DNA of 64,000 bases from Pseudomonas iranensis (GCF_014268585.2 NZ_CP077092.1:3038001-3102000), one strand, 5' to 3'; shown: positions 26,677-35,732, numbered from the stretch's first letter. Notes: generated from the letters alone by a model not told the origin. A program made the numbers and translations.

Positions 26677-27633
26677 ATGCAATCCATACAAGTTGCCGTC
26701 CTGGCTTTTAACGGAGTAAGCCTGTTTCATCTTTCTGTGCCCGGAGTAGTTCTGGGTTCAGCCCAATCCGCGCCTAGTGACCCTCAATACAAGGTCAGTT
26801 ACTGCGCTGAAATTCCAGGGATGGTGACTTGCGACCAAGGCATCGATCTCGCGGTTGCTCACGGATTGGAGTTGATGGAGGAGTCTGACGTAATCGTCAT
26901 TCCAGCGTGGGGCGATCAGTTGATAGCTGCATCGTCGCAACTGATAACAGCGCTCCAGTTAGCCCATGTTCAAGGCAAGCTAATTGTTGGATTATGTTTA
27001 GGCTCATTTGTCCTCGGAGATGCCGGGTTACTTGATGGCAAGGAAGCAACCACTCACTGGGCAGCCCGAGAAAAGTTCGCTCGACGTTTTCCTAACGCTA
27101 GGTTCAGACCTGAAGTGCTCTACGTCAGTGATGGCAACATCATGACTTCTGCTGGAACAGTGGCGGCAATTGACTGCTGCCTTCATCTGATACGCCAACG
27201 GCTCGGTGCTGACGTAGCGAATCGCACGGCGAAGATGCTCGTGACTCCGCCGCATAGGCAGGGGGGCCAAGCGCAGTATGTTGAGCAACCAGTGCCCCAA
27301 CTATCCAGCGAGGCGCATCTGTCTGACGTAATGGTGTGGGCCCGAGCGAACCTCTCTAATGATCTGTCACTCGACGTATTGGCCGACATGGCTAGGATGA
27401 GTAGGCGCACATTTACCCGGCGATTCAGGGAGGCGACCGGCAGTACCGTCACAAAATGGTTGAACGCTCAGCGGGTTGCCAGAGCACAGGAGCTGTTGGA
27501 AACCACTGACCTGCCTGTGGAATGTATTGCGGGCGAAGCCGGGTTTGGTACGCCGTTATCGTTTAGGCAACAATTCAGCAGCCAACTCGGCACGTCGCCT
27601 TCGGAATATCGCCGAACATTTTCCGCGAGATAA
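26677..27633 (+). CDS. GlxA-type AraC regulator with DJ-1/PfpI domain
   Basis: An N-terminal DJ-1/PfpI domain (about residues 1-185; nucleophile region LIVGLCLGSFVLGDAGLL with Cys near 108, then TTHWAAREKFARRF) is followed by two AraC helix-turn-helices (MARMSRRTFTRRFREATGST and TPLSFRQQFSSQLGTSPSEYR). ATG 26677 has ACGAGGA six bases upstream; the longer frame from 26527 is rejected because it overlaps the divergent promoter. It is divergent from the exported hydrolase and isochorismatase-like genes, its probable targets. Confidence 0.9.
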   Translation: MQSIQVAVLAFNGVSLFHLSVPGVVLGSAQSAPSDPQYKVSYCAEIPGMVTCDQGIDLAVAHGLELMEESDVIVIPAWGDQLIAASSQLITALQLAHVQGKLIVGLCLGSFVLGDAGLLDGKEATTHWAAREKFARRFPNARFRPEVLYVSDGNIMTSAGTVAAIDCCLHLIRQRLGADVANRTAKMLVTPPHRQGGQAQYVEQPVPQLSSEAHLSDVMVWARANLSNDLSLDVLADMARMSRRTFTRRFREATGSTVTKWLNAQRVARAQELLETTDLPVECIAGEAGFGTPLSFRQQFSSQLGTSPSEYRRTFSAR

Positions 27634-27826
27634 CTGTCGATCTAAAACGGATTCAACGAAGACGTAGATAAGCTCTTGTTGCGAAATTATCGAGTTTCTC
27701 GGTCGCAATTATCAGGAAGACTCCGCGAACGCTGAGGCGGCGTGTCCACGACTCAATTATGAGGATTCAGCGTTCAAAGTCTATCCAGGGAGGCTAAATA
27801 TGGCTCCCCGGACTTCTCGACGACTC

Positions 27827-28465
27827 TCAGCGAATGCTCGCCCGGACTTTTTCTCTGAAACTGTTCTCGATCTCATCCTGGATTTTCAGTTTCTCAGCGA
27901 GTGATGGAACCAGATGGCGGCTGATGACGATAATTCCGTCTCTATCCCCCAGAATGGCGTCGCCTGGATTACACACAACGTTGCCGCAGGCGACTGGCGC
28001 CCCGACCTGGCCCGGGCCGTATTTGGAAGGGCCTGCTGGATTTACAGCGCGAGCGTAAGTGGGCAAACCCATGACACTCAGCTCTTCGATATCGCGGACG
28101 GCACCATCGATCACAACTGCTGCGACTTGGCGCGCCAGGCATACCTCGCCTAACAGATCGCCAAATACTGCACGGTTGATTTCACCGTTGCCGTTGATTA
28201 CGAGCACATCCCCTGGCTTCGCATCATCCAATGCCCTGTGGATGGCCAAATTATCCCCTTCCCAAGTGAGGATGGGCAGCACCGTTCCGTAGAACGAAGC
28301 TTTACCTGCCACATGGTGGATAGCGGAGGCCATCATTCCCAGGCGCTGCAGGACATCGCCGATCAATGCGACTGGGTAATGCGATATCTCTTCAATTTGT
28401 TTAAGGGACGCGCGCTCCCAATCTCCGCTCACGGTGATGCTTTCATCAGTTACATTGATAAACAT
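27827..28465 (-). CDS. RraA-like 4-hydroxy-4-methyl-2-oxoglutarate aldolase/oxaloacetate decarboxylase
   Basis: RraA-like fold of 212 residues with the substrate/metal motif VVIDGAVRDIEEL (Arg-Asp near 120-125) preceded by the GDLLGEVCLARQ helix about 20 residues earlier. This is the G-x20-R-D pattern of class II pyruvate aldolases of the HMG/CHA type and of oxaloacetate decarboxylases. It is the last of three genes transcribed together: MHS transporter, 2-hydroxyacid dehydrogenase, this protein. A pathway that takes up an organic acid, oxidises or reduces it at the 2-position and cleaves the product to pyruvate would fit; that is inference. Confidence 0.85.
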   Translation of the reverse strand: MFINVTDESITVSGDWERASLKQIEEISHYPVALIGDVLQRLGMMASAIHHVAGKASFYGTVLPILTWEGDNLAIHRALDDAKPGDVLVINGNGEINRAVFGDLLGEVCLARQVAAVVIDGAVRDIEELSVMGLPTYARAVNPAGPSKYGPGQVGAPVACGNVVCNPGDAILGDRDGIIVISRHLVPSLAEKLKIQDEIENSFREKVRASIR

Positions 28466-28498
28466 GGTGACCTCGGCGTGAATCCGTTTAAAGCGCTA

Positions 28499-29473
28499 TT
28501 AGCTGAACGTCTTGGATGCAGGTTTGTTGACTGGGTGCAGTGGAGCTTCGCCGCGCAAGACTGCGGAGATCGCCTCTACCGCGCTCATGCCAACGCGCAG
28601 CAACGACTCATTGGTTTGCCCGGCAACATGGGGCGTCACGAGCAGGTTAGGTAAGTCGGAAACGGGGAATGTGTTGCAACTGAAAGGTGTGATCATGTCG
28701 ATGTTTTCCGCCGCCAGCACATCCACACCTGCACCCCCCAGCTTGCCGCTGCGAAGCGCTTCGGCAACCGCCGCTTCATCGATCACTCCACCACGGCTGG
28801 TGTTGATCAAGATGGCACCTGTTTTCATTTTCTCGATTTCAGCCCCGCCAATGAGGTTCTCAGTGCCTAGCTGCAGAGGCACGTGGAGGCTGACCACGTC
28901 TGCATGTTCTAACAAGGTATCGAGATCAACCAACCGTTTATCGAAGCTCGAATCATAGGCAGGGTCAGTCGCAAGAACCTTCATACCGAAAGCTTCCGCA
29001 ACTGGCGCAACGTGCCGGCCAATGTCGCCAAATCCAATCAAACCTAAGGTTCGGCCTTCGAGCTCTATACCAGTGAGAGACAGTCGATCTGCCGCCCAAA
29101 TATTATTTCGAGTCTGATCAGTTGCTAGTTGAATCTTGCGGCTGATACCCAGCAGTAATGCAAACACGTGCTCGACGACACTTCTTCTGTTTGCGCCTGG
29201 TGTGTTGGTTACCCAGACACCCAACTCAGCTGCTGCTTTGTAGTCAACGTTGTCATAGCCCGCGCCGTGCCGGGCGACGATCCGCAGCTTCGGGGAGTGG
29301 GCAATCATCTCCGCAGAGATGTGGCCACCGCGCAAAAATACGGCATCTACTTGTTGTTGAATGTCGGCATAGGAAACTGCGTTCGGGCCGTAGCCGAGTC
29401 GAACTTCACCCAGAGGTGAAAGGGCTTCCAGTACGTCTGGATGAATCGGGCTTGTCACATAAATCAAAGGCAT
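28499..29473 (-). CDS. D-2-hydroxyacid dehydrogenase family protein
   Basis: NAD-dependent D-isomer 2-hydroxyacid dehydrogenase of 324 residues. The Rossmann motif is GLIGFGDIGRHVAP (about residues 147-160). The catalytic Arg is in INTSRGGVID (about 228-237), the Glu in LAAENID and the His in LVTPHVAGQTNE (about 285). ATG 29473 has AAGG eight bases upstream and lies ten bases after the MHS transporter stop, so the genes are coupled. The open frame extends upstream into the transporter gene and is not used. It probably interconverts a 2-oxo and 2-hydroxy acid imported by the transporter. Confidence 0.88.
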   Translation of the reverse strand: MPLIYVTSPIHPDVLEALSPLGEVRLGYGPNAVSYADIQQQVDAVFLRGGHISAEMIAHSPKLRIVARHGAGYDNVDYKAAAELGVWVTNTPGANRRSVVEHVFALLLGISRKIQLATDQTRNNIWAADRLSLTGIELEGRTLGLIGFGDIGRHVAPVAEAFGMKVLATDPAYDSSFDKRLVDLDTLLEHADVVSLHVPLQLGTENLIGGAEIEKMKTGAILINTSRGGVIDEAAVAEALRSGKLGGAGVDVLAAENIDMITPFSCNTFPVSDLPNLLVTPHVAGQTNESLLRVGMSAVEAISAVLRGEAPLHPVNKPASKTFS

Positions 29474-29483
29474 GATCATCACC

Positions 29484-30833
29484 TTAGGAGAATTGATGGG
29501 TGTTGACGTCATCGCCCGCCGCCGGTGCATTTTTACGAACGGTCGAGATAACGATCAGACCCAAGAGACCTGAAGCGCACAAAATGAATGCGGGCGTGGA
29601 TTGATTACCGGTCGCGCCGATCAGCCAAGTGGCTAGGAACGGGCCGGAACCCCCGCCAATAACAGCGCCTACGCTGTGGCCAAATGCGACGCCGGTGTGG
29701 CGAATATGCATCGGGAAAAATTCCGGCATCACCGAATAAGTACCCGCTTGGCAGAGTGCGTACGGAATCATGCCGAGGGCGAGACCTGCCATTGCCAGAT
29801 TTACCGAGCCTTGCTGCATCAGCATGAAGGACGGTATCGACACGACGGCGTAGGCCAAGTAGGAGTAACGCAGGATGGACTTTCCGCCGCGATAAGATCC
29901 GAGTTGGCCGGCGAGAGGGATCAGGAATGCAGCAAGAATCACGGCAATTAGAACGATGGTGGAAGCTTCGCCTTTCGAGTACCCCAGAATCGAACTGAAG
30001 TACGCCGCGATGAACACGGTGCCGATGTAAGTGCCGATGTTCTGAACCATCGCAATCATGATCACTTTGACCAGAGGCATGCGGTAGTCACGAATCAACT
30101 CGGCGAAGGGCTGGCCTTTTTTGACCTCGGCATCGTTTTTCTTAGAAGCGAACTCCGGGCTGTCTTCAATGCTTAGGCGCATGTAAAGACCAATAACCCC
30201 AAGGGGCAATGCCAGCAGAAATGGAATACGCCATCCCCAGGACAGCATCTCCGGATCGGTGAGCGACGCTGCAGCTAAGCCTGCAATCGCAGCTGCCAAA
30301 CCCTTACCGAATTGAGCAATCGATGGCAGGAAGGAGATGTACAAGGCGCGGCGTTTAGGCGGAGCCCACTCGCGAATGTAGCTTGCAGCGCCACCAATTT
30401 CGCCACCAGCGGAAAAGCCCTGCAGCATGCGTAGTACGACAAGAAGTATCGGCGCCCAGACGCCAATCTGTGCATAGCCGGGCAACAGGCCAATCAGCGT
30501 GGCAGCAGCCCCCATCAAGGTAATGCTCGCGATCAGACTGAAGCGTCTGCCTACCTTGTCGCCGAGCCAGCCGAAGGCAATGGCGCCGAGCGGTCTCACC
30601 AAGAAAGCAGAGCCGAACACGAGGAAAGTGTTCAGCAGGCCGGTCGTTGCATCATCTGAAGGAAAGAAAACCATGGCGAGGGTTGCAGCGACATACCCGT
30701 AGACGCTGAAGTCGTAATACTCGACAAAGGTTCCAAATACAGCGGCCCTCGTGGCCTTCTTGGCTTTCCTCGTCTGCTCCGTCTCTTCAACGGTCTCAAC
30801 GATAGGCTCGGCCATAACGTTATTGTTGTTCAT
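29484..30833 (-). CDS. MFS transporter, metabolite:H+ symporter (MHS) family
   Basis: About twelve membrane helices in 449 residues. Family marks are FGTFVEYYDFSVYGY in the first helix, the MFS loop motif GWLGDKVGRRFSL (about residues 90-102), RMLQGFSAGGEIGGAASYI (about 135-153) and a cytoplasmic central loop with many charged residues. MHS members such as KgtP, ProP and ShiA carry organic acids or osmolytes with protons. ATG 30833 has GAGG five bases upstream. It is the first gene of the three-gene operon and is divergent from the IclR-type regulator. Confidence 0.9.
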   Translation of the reverse strand: MNNNNVMAEPIVETVEETEQTRKAKKATRAAVFGTFVEYYDFSVYGYVAATLAMVFFPSDDATTGLLNTFLVFGSAFLVRPLGAIAFGWLGDKVGRRFSLIASITLMGAAATLIGLLPGYAQIGVWAPILLVVLRMLQGFSAGGEIGGAASYIREWAPPKRRALYISFLPSIAQFGKGLAAAIAGLAAASLTDPEMLSWGWRIPFLLALPLGVIGLYMRLSIEDSPEFASKKNDAEVKKGQPFAELIRDYRMPLVKVIMIAMVQNIGTYIGTVFIAAYFSSILGYSKGEASTIVLIAVILAAFLIPLAGQLGSYRGGKSILRYSYLAYAVVSIPSFMLMQQGSVNLAMAGLALGMIPYALCQAGTYSVMPEFFPMHIRHTGVAFGHSVGAVIGGGSGPFLATWLIGATGNQSTPAFILCASGLLGLIVISTVRKNAPAAGDDVNTHQFS

Positions 30834-30897
30834 GGGCACCTCGGGTTGGCGGACGTTCGTCTTATCAAAAAATGGGACACCGTCCTGCTTTTGTTTT

Positions 30898-30912
30898 TTC
30901 TAGATTCTAGAA
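30898..30912 (+). promoter_or_regulatory. palindrome in the MHS/IclR divergent promoter
   Basis: TTCTAGATTCTAGAA is a perfect 7+1+7 inverted repeat in the 170-base space between the divergent starts. About 20 bases to its left GGACACCGTCC forms a smaller one. These are candidate sites for the IclR-type regulator; no direct evidence. Confidence 0.4.
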
Positions 30913-31003
30913 CCACAACGCGCTTGTCAACAGGCAGGTGCGATTTGCGGTTGGGCAGCTTTTGCCTCCAGAATGGAGCTCCAACACCTCGATTTGTCTA
31001 AAG

Positions 31004-32548
31004 ATGGCTCAGTCAGAACGCTCTATTACCGCATCTACGCCAGCGCACCCCGCATCGAGCCATACCAGGCTGATAGAGGTAGTGGACGCACTTGTCAGGA
31101 GAGCTGGCGGGGAGCCTTGGGGGGTTCGAGAGCTTGCGGCAGAGCTTTCAGAGAGTCGGAGTACCGTTAATCGGATTTTGGCCTCCTTGGTTGAAGTCGG
31201 CCTTGCTAGTGAGATTGGACTTGGTAAGTACAGCATTGGGCCGAGGATTGACGTTCTTACCAAAACGCTCCGCGATAGGAGTGTGCTTCTCGGACGGAGC
31301 GGAGCATTGTTGAGTGAGCTGGCTGACTCATCACAATGCACTGCGCTGGTCTCGATCTACTGCCCGTCTAGTGACGGCTATTTCGTAGCTGCATGCCGCG
31401 AGGCCAAAGCTACTCTCACGTTTAGGCCTGCACTAGGTGTTGTCTTTCCGCTCAAATTCGGAGATATCGGTCGGCATTTTGCTGCTTTCATCGAAGCCGA
31501 ATCTTCACTGCGCACTGAACGAGGTAACACAGAGGAGCCTGACTATAGTTCCTGTCGCGACCTAGGATTGTTATCCGAGGCAGAATTTCCCAGCGCTTTA
31601 TCAATTGTCACGAAGGGGCTTGCAAACGGACTAATCGTGTCCATCTCCGTCCATTCGGTTAATAGCGCTAACTTAGATAAAAATTCGCAACTTGATGCGG
31701 ATCTGCAACGAGTTGCTGCGGAAATAGACGCGGCAGTACAGTCTCGAAAGATGAACATGCTTCGGCAAGCGCCTAAGATATTGATTGAGGAAACTAAATC
31801 TACTGTCACTCGTCTTGAACGGCTCTTACTGTTGGCCTGTGCGTTTCCGGATGGGTTAAAACGAACCTTGGGATTGTCCGAGCAACTCTTATGCAATGAG
31901 GCTACAGCCAAACGACTGATACAGTCTGGAGCGCAAACAGGAATTATCAGCTTATCTGATGCAACCTTGTTTCCGGGCTCAACCCTCTATCGATGGGCTT
32001 CCAAGATCGGCAGCGATTTCCGCAATTTTGCGGATCTCACCCGGCCCATTTTGTCAGATTTAGTTCAAGAGACTGGTGAGACAATCGCGTTCCTCGTCTA
32101 CGATGATGCGTGCAAAAAAGCAGAGTTTCTTGACGTGATTCAAGGGTGGCGCCCCATTCAATACAAACTGCAGATCAATGTCGAGGTGCCGCTTTATGCC
32201 GGCGCGGCAGGTAAAGCGGTGTTAGCTTTCTGTGAAGAAGAACTGGTTGATTCCATTGAGCTTATCCAAATCACCGAGGCAACCATTACCTCCAGGGAAG
32301 TGCTCAAGGAGGAGTTAAAGGTAATTCATGAAAGAGGTTGGGCCACCGGAGAGGGTGAGCGTGTGCTCGGAGCCTTCGGCTTGGCGGTACCGTACTTCGT
32401 AGACGGTAAAATTCGTGGGTCGATTTCAGCCACTATTCCTCAGTATCGCAAAGATGAGCGCGATCTTCCCTTACTACAAGAGTTGATGCGCGAGGCGACT
32501 AAAAGGATTGGACGACTTTTGTCTTTGGGATTAAACCTAGATCGGTGA
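31004..32548 (+). CDS. tandem IclR-family regulator (two IclR units in one chain)
   Basis: The first unit has a winged helix (about residues 22-85, PWGVRELAAELSESRSTVNR) and a shortened effector region. A second, degenerate helix-turn-helix-like stretch occurs at about residues 270-335. It leads into a full IclR effector domain (about 340-505) with PLYAGAAGKAVLAFCEEE and RGWATGEGERVLGAFGLAVP. Ordinary IclR proteins are about 250-270 residues; this is 514. I start at ATG 31004; a GTG at 30938 is in frame but crosses the promoter zone. It is divergent from the MHS/dehydrogenase/RraA operon, its likely target. Confidence 0.85.
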   Translation: MAQSERSITASTPAHPASSHTRLIEVVDALVRRAGGEPWGVRELAAELSESRSTVNRILASLVEVGLASEIGLGKYSIGPRIDVLTKTLRDRSVLLGRSGALLSELADSSQCTALVSIYCPSSDGYFVAACREAKATLTFRPALGVVFPLKFGDIGRHFAAFIEAESSLRTERGNTEEPDYSSCRDLGLLSEAEFPSALSIVTKGLANGLIVSISVHSVNSANLDKNSQLDADLQRVAAEIDAAVQSRKMNMLRQAPKILIEETKSTVTRLERLLLLACAFPDGLKRTLGLSEQLLCNEATAKRLIQSGAQTGIISLSDATLFPGSTLYRWASKIGSDFRNFADLTRPILSDLVQETGETIAFLVYDDACKKAEFLDVIQGWRPIQYKLQINVEVPLYAGAAGKAVLAFCEEELVDSIELIQITEATITSREVLKEELKVIHERGWATGEGERVLGAFGLAVPYFVDGKIRGSISATIPQYRKDERDLPLLQELMREATKRIGRLLSLGLNLDR

Positions 32549-32664
32549 TTTAGGATAATAGGGCGATTATTGGCCATCTAAATTTCATTTAGCTTGAGTG
32601 CGAAAGAGTTCAGCACGATTTCAGTTCTAAAAGCTCTATTTATGCTTGCCCACAAGTGCGAATG

Positions 32665-32692
32665 CCTAAAGCCCGCATGAGCGGGCTTTAGG
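32665..32692 (+). terminator. bidirectional terminator between the IclR and ycaC genes
   Basis: Perfect 12-base arms CCTAAAGCCCGC and GCGGGCTTTAGG around ATGA. A-rich and T-rich flanks let it serve the two convergent genes. Confidence 0.85.
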
Positions 32693-32705
32693 TTTCAAAT
32701 CAGAT

Positions 32706-33338
32706 TTAAGATTGATGTGCAGTCAACGCCGAGTAGCTGTTCATCAGATTGCGATAGTTTGGGATGCGCTGAGATAAGAGATTACCCAGACCTTCGATAT
32801 CGTTGCGTCAATCACGGTGCAGCTCACACGCCACCGAGAACCAGTTCATCATCTGAGCGCCGGCCTGAGTCATGCGGCTCCACGCGGCTTGTTGCACGGT
32901 GGTGTTGAAAGTACCGGAAGCATCGGTCACCACAAACACGTCAAACCCTTCTGCCAGCGCCGACAAGGTCGGGAATGCTACGCAGACATCCGTCACCACA
33001 CCGGCAATAATGATCTGCTTGCGGCCGGTAGCCTTGATCGCTTTGACGAAGTCTTCGTTGTCCCACGCGTTAATCTGGCCAGGGCGAGCGATGTACGGCG
33101 CGTCCGGGAACATCTCTTTTAGCTCCGGCACCAGCGGGCCGTTCGGGCCTTGTTCGAAACTGGTGGTGAGGATGGTCGGCAGTTCGAAGAACTTGGCCAG
33201 ATCCGCCAGAGCCAGCACGTTGTTCTTGAATTCGTTTGGCGAGAAGTCTTGCACCAGCGAGATCAGGCCGGTCTGGTGGTCAACCAGCAGCACGATAGCG
33301 TCGTCTTTGTTCAGGCGGTTGTAGGTGGCGGTGCTCAT
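32706..33338 (-). pseudogene. ycaC: ycaC-type cysteine hydrolase interrupted by one TGA
   Basis: YcaC-like isochorismatase-superfamily hydrolase with Asp in LLVDHQTGL (about residue 19) and catalytic Cys in VTDVCVAFPT (about 118). After 176 codons, at ...CELHRD, a TGA (32808-32810) occurs. The same frame then continues without a lesion for 33 codons, RNDIEGLGNLLSQRIPNY through ALTAHQS, to a TAA at 32706. The family normally runs to about 208 residues with Trp at the TGA position, so one TGG to TGA change explains it. ATG 33338 has AAGGA upstream. The truncated 176-residue product keeps the active site but loses the C-terminal helix used in oligomer packing. Confidence 0.88.
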
Positions 33339-33550
33339 GATGAATTCCTTTTGAAGTAAGTGAATGCTGTCGTTCAACATGGGCACAGAATAAGGATTAG
33401 AGCTGTCTCGAAAAAGGCGCTGGAAACGGTTTAACTGTCCACTGTACTAGGACAGTAGCAAGGGCTTATTTAGGGGCATCGATCCTCGACAGAGCGCCGT
33501 TCCGCATCAAGCATCAAAAATGCTCAAGCTCATCCTTGCTTGTCGCTCAT

Positions 33551-33655
33551 TCGGGCAGGGCCCGGCTCAAGATGGCTTTTTAAGCCGCGCTAAACCCTGC
33601 GCGATGTGCCCAGCATTCCCACCAATCGCCCACAACGCGCCGCGAACGTAGTCCC
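33551..33655 (-). pseudogene. truncated copy of the 69-residue repeated gene family
   Basis: The minus strand reads VRGALWAIGGNAGHIAQGLARL, the C-terminal third of the small proteins encoded at 44552-44761 and 57036-57245. The flank GGGCAGGGCCCGGCTCAAGATG also matches the flank of the 44.5 kb copy. The N-terminal two thirds are missing, cut off next to the DUF421 gene. The rest of 33339-33662 holds no gene. Confidence 0.7.
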
Positions 33656-33662
33656 CCTAGCG

Positions 33663-34355
33663 TCACCGACAGCGTGGTGTTGTGAGTGCGATTGACCAGA
33701 TGCGGTGGTTACACCGAGAGCAGTCTGCTCGTTGAGCTTCAACAATATGATGCGAGAAACCGCAATTTACGCAGCAGTACAAAGCCGATGCAGGCGCAGT
33801 TTCAAACTCAGCACGATGCTCTAATGGTAGGACGGACAGCCCAGGGCGTAGGTCTTTCTGCTCGAAAAAATAAAGGCTGATGTCGCCGTCGGTCTCAACG
33901 AGCCCTAGTCTTACTTGGCCGAGGTGTTCGACGCCTTGCTGTCGTAACTCCATCAACAATTCGTTAGATGAGATGTTCAGCGTTTCTAAAGATTTGAGCT
34001 CATAGAGCCCGTCGCGGATGACGGTTACCGGAAGCCCATCCATCCAGGCTTCAAACTTTTTGCTCTTTGTCATCATTAGGACGGTAAGCCGGTAAAGAAG
34101 CAGGAGCGTGAGAAATACTACGGCGACCGGGAGTAGGGGAACGTCATGGTAGAAGGACACATCTCCTGCTGCTGAGCCCAATGTCAAAATCACGACCAGC
34201 TCAAAGAGTGAGAGCTGTCTGATCCCTCGTCGACCGCTGGATTTCAAAAAAAGAAAGACTGCGAGAAAAGCGAAGGTGGCCCTAAAACCTACCTCCAGCA
34301 AAAACGCTAAGGGGAATTCGTCTATCAGCATCCGCTGGATATCGAAAGGCGACAT
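33663..34355 (-). CDS. DUF421/YetF-like membrane protein with C-terminal zinc-ribbon-like tail
   Basis: Three membrane helices (about residues 17-37, 45-65 and 68-90) precede a cytoplasmic domain (about 95-190) with the DUF421 signatures GRRGIRQLSLFELVVILTLG and LYELKSLETLNISSNELL. After residue 195 a tail has two Cys pairs, CCVNC and CSRC, about 16 residues apart, suggesting a small zinc ribbon not typical of YetF. ATG 34355 has GAGGT upstream. Role unknown; DUF421 proteins occur in envelope-stress and sporulation contexts. Confidence 0.85.
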   Translation of the reverse strand: MSPFDIQRMLIDEFPLAFLLEVGFRATFAFLAVFLFLKSSGRRGIRQLSLFELVVILTLGSAAGDVSFYHDVPLLPVAVVFLTLLLLYRLTVLMMTKSKKFEAWMDGLPVTVIRDGLYELKSLETLNISSNELLMELRQQGVEHLGQVRLGLVETDGDISLYFFEQKDLRPGLSVLPLEHRAEFETAPASALYCCVNCGFSHHIVEAQRADCSRCNHRIWSIALTTPRCR

Positions 34356-34507
34356 CGTGACCTCATTTTTATTTTCAGAGTGGACGACGGATCGAATCAG
34401 CGTTGGGTTCAAAAGCTGATTTCGGAATATTCAGCGGGTAATCGGACTTTGCGGGCGGTTACGACATGAAGCGCGTTCATCAATAGCCCGCGCCATACCA
34501 CGCACTG

Positions 34508-34735
34508 CTACGTTGAGCTGGCTCGCCAGGTGACATCGGTAATGCCGTATTTTTCGGCTTGGGGTTTGGACACCATTTTCAGTGGTGGGCGACCAGGCCT
34601 GGGAATGGGAGCTACGCCCGCATCGCAACTAGCCCAGTGCCAGGCATCAGCGTTTTGCATCGCTTTGCTACGGATGATGAAGGTCTTCGGCACACCATGA
34701 AGCTTGTAGTTGATGACGAATAGATTGTTTTCCAT
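34508..34735 (-). CDS. DUF6555-like small protein
   Basis: A 75-residue protein beginning MENNLFVINYKLHGVPKTF, with KAMQNADAWHWASCDAGVAP and a C-terminal AEKYGITDVTWRAS. This pattern is a small Pseudomonas family that I remember as DUF6555. A ribosome site GGAGT lies five bases before ATG 34735. It looks like a single winged or beta-rich domain without known function and stands alone. Confidence 0.75.
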   Translation of the reverse strand: MENNLFVINYKLHGVPKTFIIRSKAMQNADAWHWASCDAGVAPIPRPGRPPLKMVSKPQAEKYGITDVTWRASST

Positions 34736-34899
34736 GACTTACTCCGTCTGCTCATTTCAAACGGAGTCATCGGGCGTGGAAAAAATTCAGAAAATTCAGG
34801 GACTTCACCACCGAACGGTTTTCACTCGAGGTAGAGTCGCGAGTCTCAGGAGCTAAGCACTATCCGTGTCCTACCTGGCCTCATACTTTCAAGCCAGGC

Positions 34900-35310
34900 T
34901 CAGCGTTTGCTAATCGGGCTACCGGGTTGCAGAAGCTCCGCCACTGCCACCACCATCTCATCCAGCGACCAAGGCTTGTGCAGGTAAATAGTTTGAGCTG
35001 GCACTTCAGTGCCCTCGATCAGATAGCCCGAGGTAAGTATCGCAGCGATGTGAGGCCACCTGCCTTTGACCATCTCTATGAACTCGATGCCTTGGACTTG
35101 GCCGGGGACGCCGTGATCGGCGATAACTAAGGCGCATTCACCATGTGCTTCAAGCAGGTAGGTCAACGCATCATCCGCCGTCGCGAACGGGACGGTCGTC
35201 GCACCAATCTCATCCATGATATCGGTCATGAGCGACTGCAGAGTTGGGTCGTCCTCAATGACGATGACCTCACCGCGAATCGGCAGCAATCCTTCCCAAT
35301 TTACGTTCAA
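34900..35310 (-). CDS. single-domain response regulator (receiver only)
   Basis: CheY-like receiver of 136 residues: acidic pair in VIVIEDDPTLQSLM (residues 17-22), phospho-acceptor Asp in LVIADHGVPG (about 66), Thr/Ser in AILTSGY (about 93) and Lys in IYLHKPWSLDE (about 112). There is no output domain. The start is TTG 35310 with a perfect AGGAGG five bases upstream. No kinase is adjacent; the nearest signalling gene is the broken cheB 420 bases away on the opposite strand. Confidence 0.87.
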   Translation of the reverse strand: MNVNWEGLLPIRGEVIVIEDDPTLQSLMTDIMDEIGATTVPFATADDALTYLLEAHGECALVIADHGVPGQVQGIEFIEMVKGRWPHIAAILTSGYLIEGTEVPAQTIYLHKPWSLDEMVVAVAELLQPGSPISKR

Positions 35311-35732
35311 ACAATCCTCCTCTTACCAGAGAAACCGACCAAACAAACGGAACGGTTGCATGAGTGTAAGCGAAAATATCGCGTGTGCCGTGAAAGCGCT
35401 TGGAGCTCGCGGGTCATTCGGCTCGGCTCAAGTCCACTACAGCTGTCCTCGCATCGTATTGAAGGAGCGCGTGGCGCCTTGCTTTTCTGATAGTCCGTGA
35501 GAGCATCGAATCCCCTCCAATGGTGCGTTGGAGGCTACGAATGCTGCGTAGCAATCCCTTGATCTAGCTCAAACATTGTTCAATTTTTCGAACCTTCCCT
35601 CAGAGGTATGTATCGAAACTAGGAAGAGGGTAAGCGCCTAACGAGAAACATCGACAAGCACTCATTCGCGAATTAGCTGAGGCCGCTGAGTGAAATTGGA
35701 GCATGTAATAGCTAGCAACTTAGGATCGATCC
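35311..35732. other. divergent promoter space of about 420 bases
   Basis: It holds the promoters of the receiver gene and of cheB. The only site I note is TTGATCTAGCTCAA (35559-35572), which resembles an Anr/Fnr box (TTGAT-N4-ATCAA) with one or two mismatches. No gene seen. Confidence 0.35.

Noticed and set aside
26457..26687. Upstream extension of the metallo-beta-lactamase frame and of the divergent GlxA frame
   Set aside because: Each overlaps the other's promoter; the internal ATGs give a signal peptide and a good ribosome site.
35559..35572. Possible Anr/Fnr box before cheB
   Set aside because: The match TTGATCTAGCTCAA is imperfect and isolated, so it is mentioned in the spacer entry but not called as a site.
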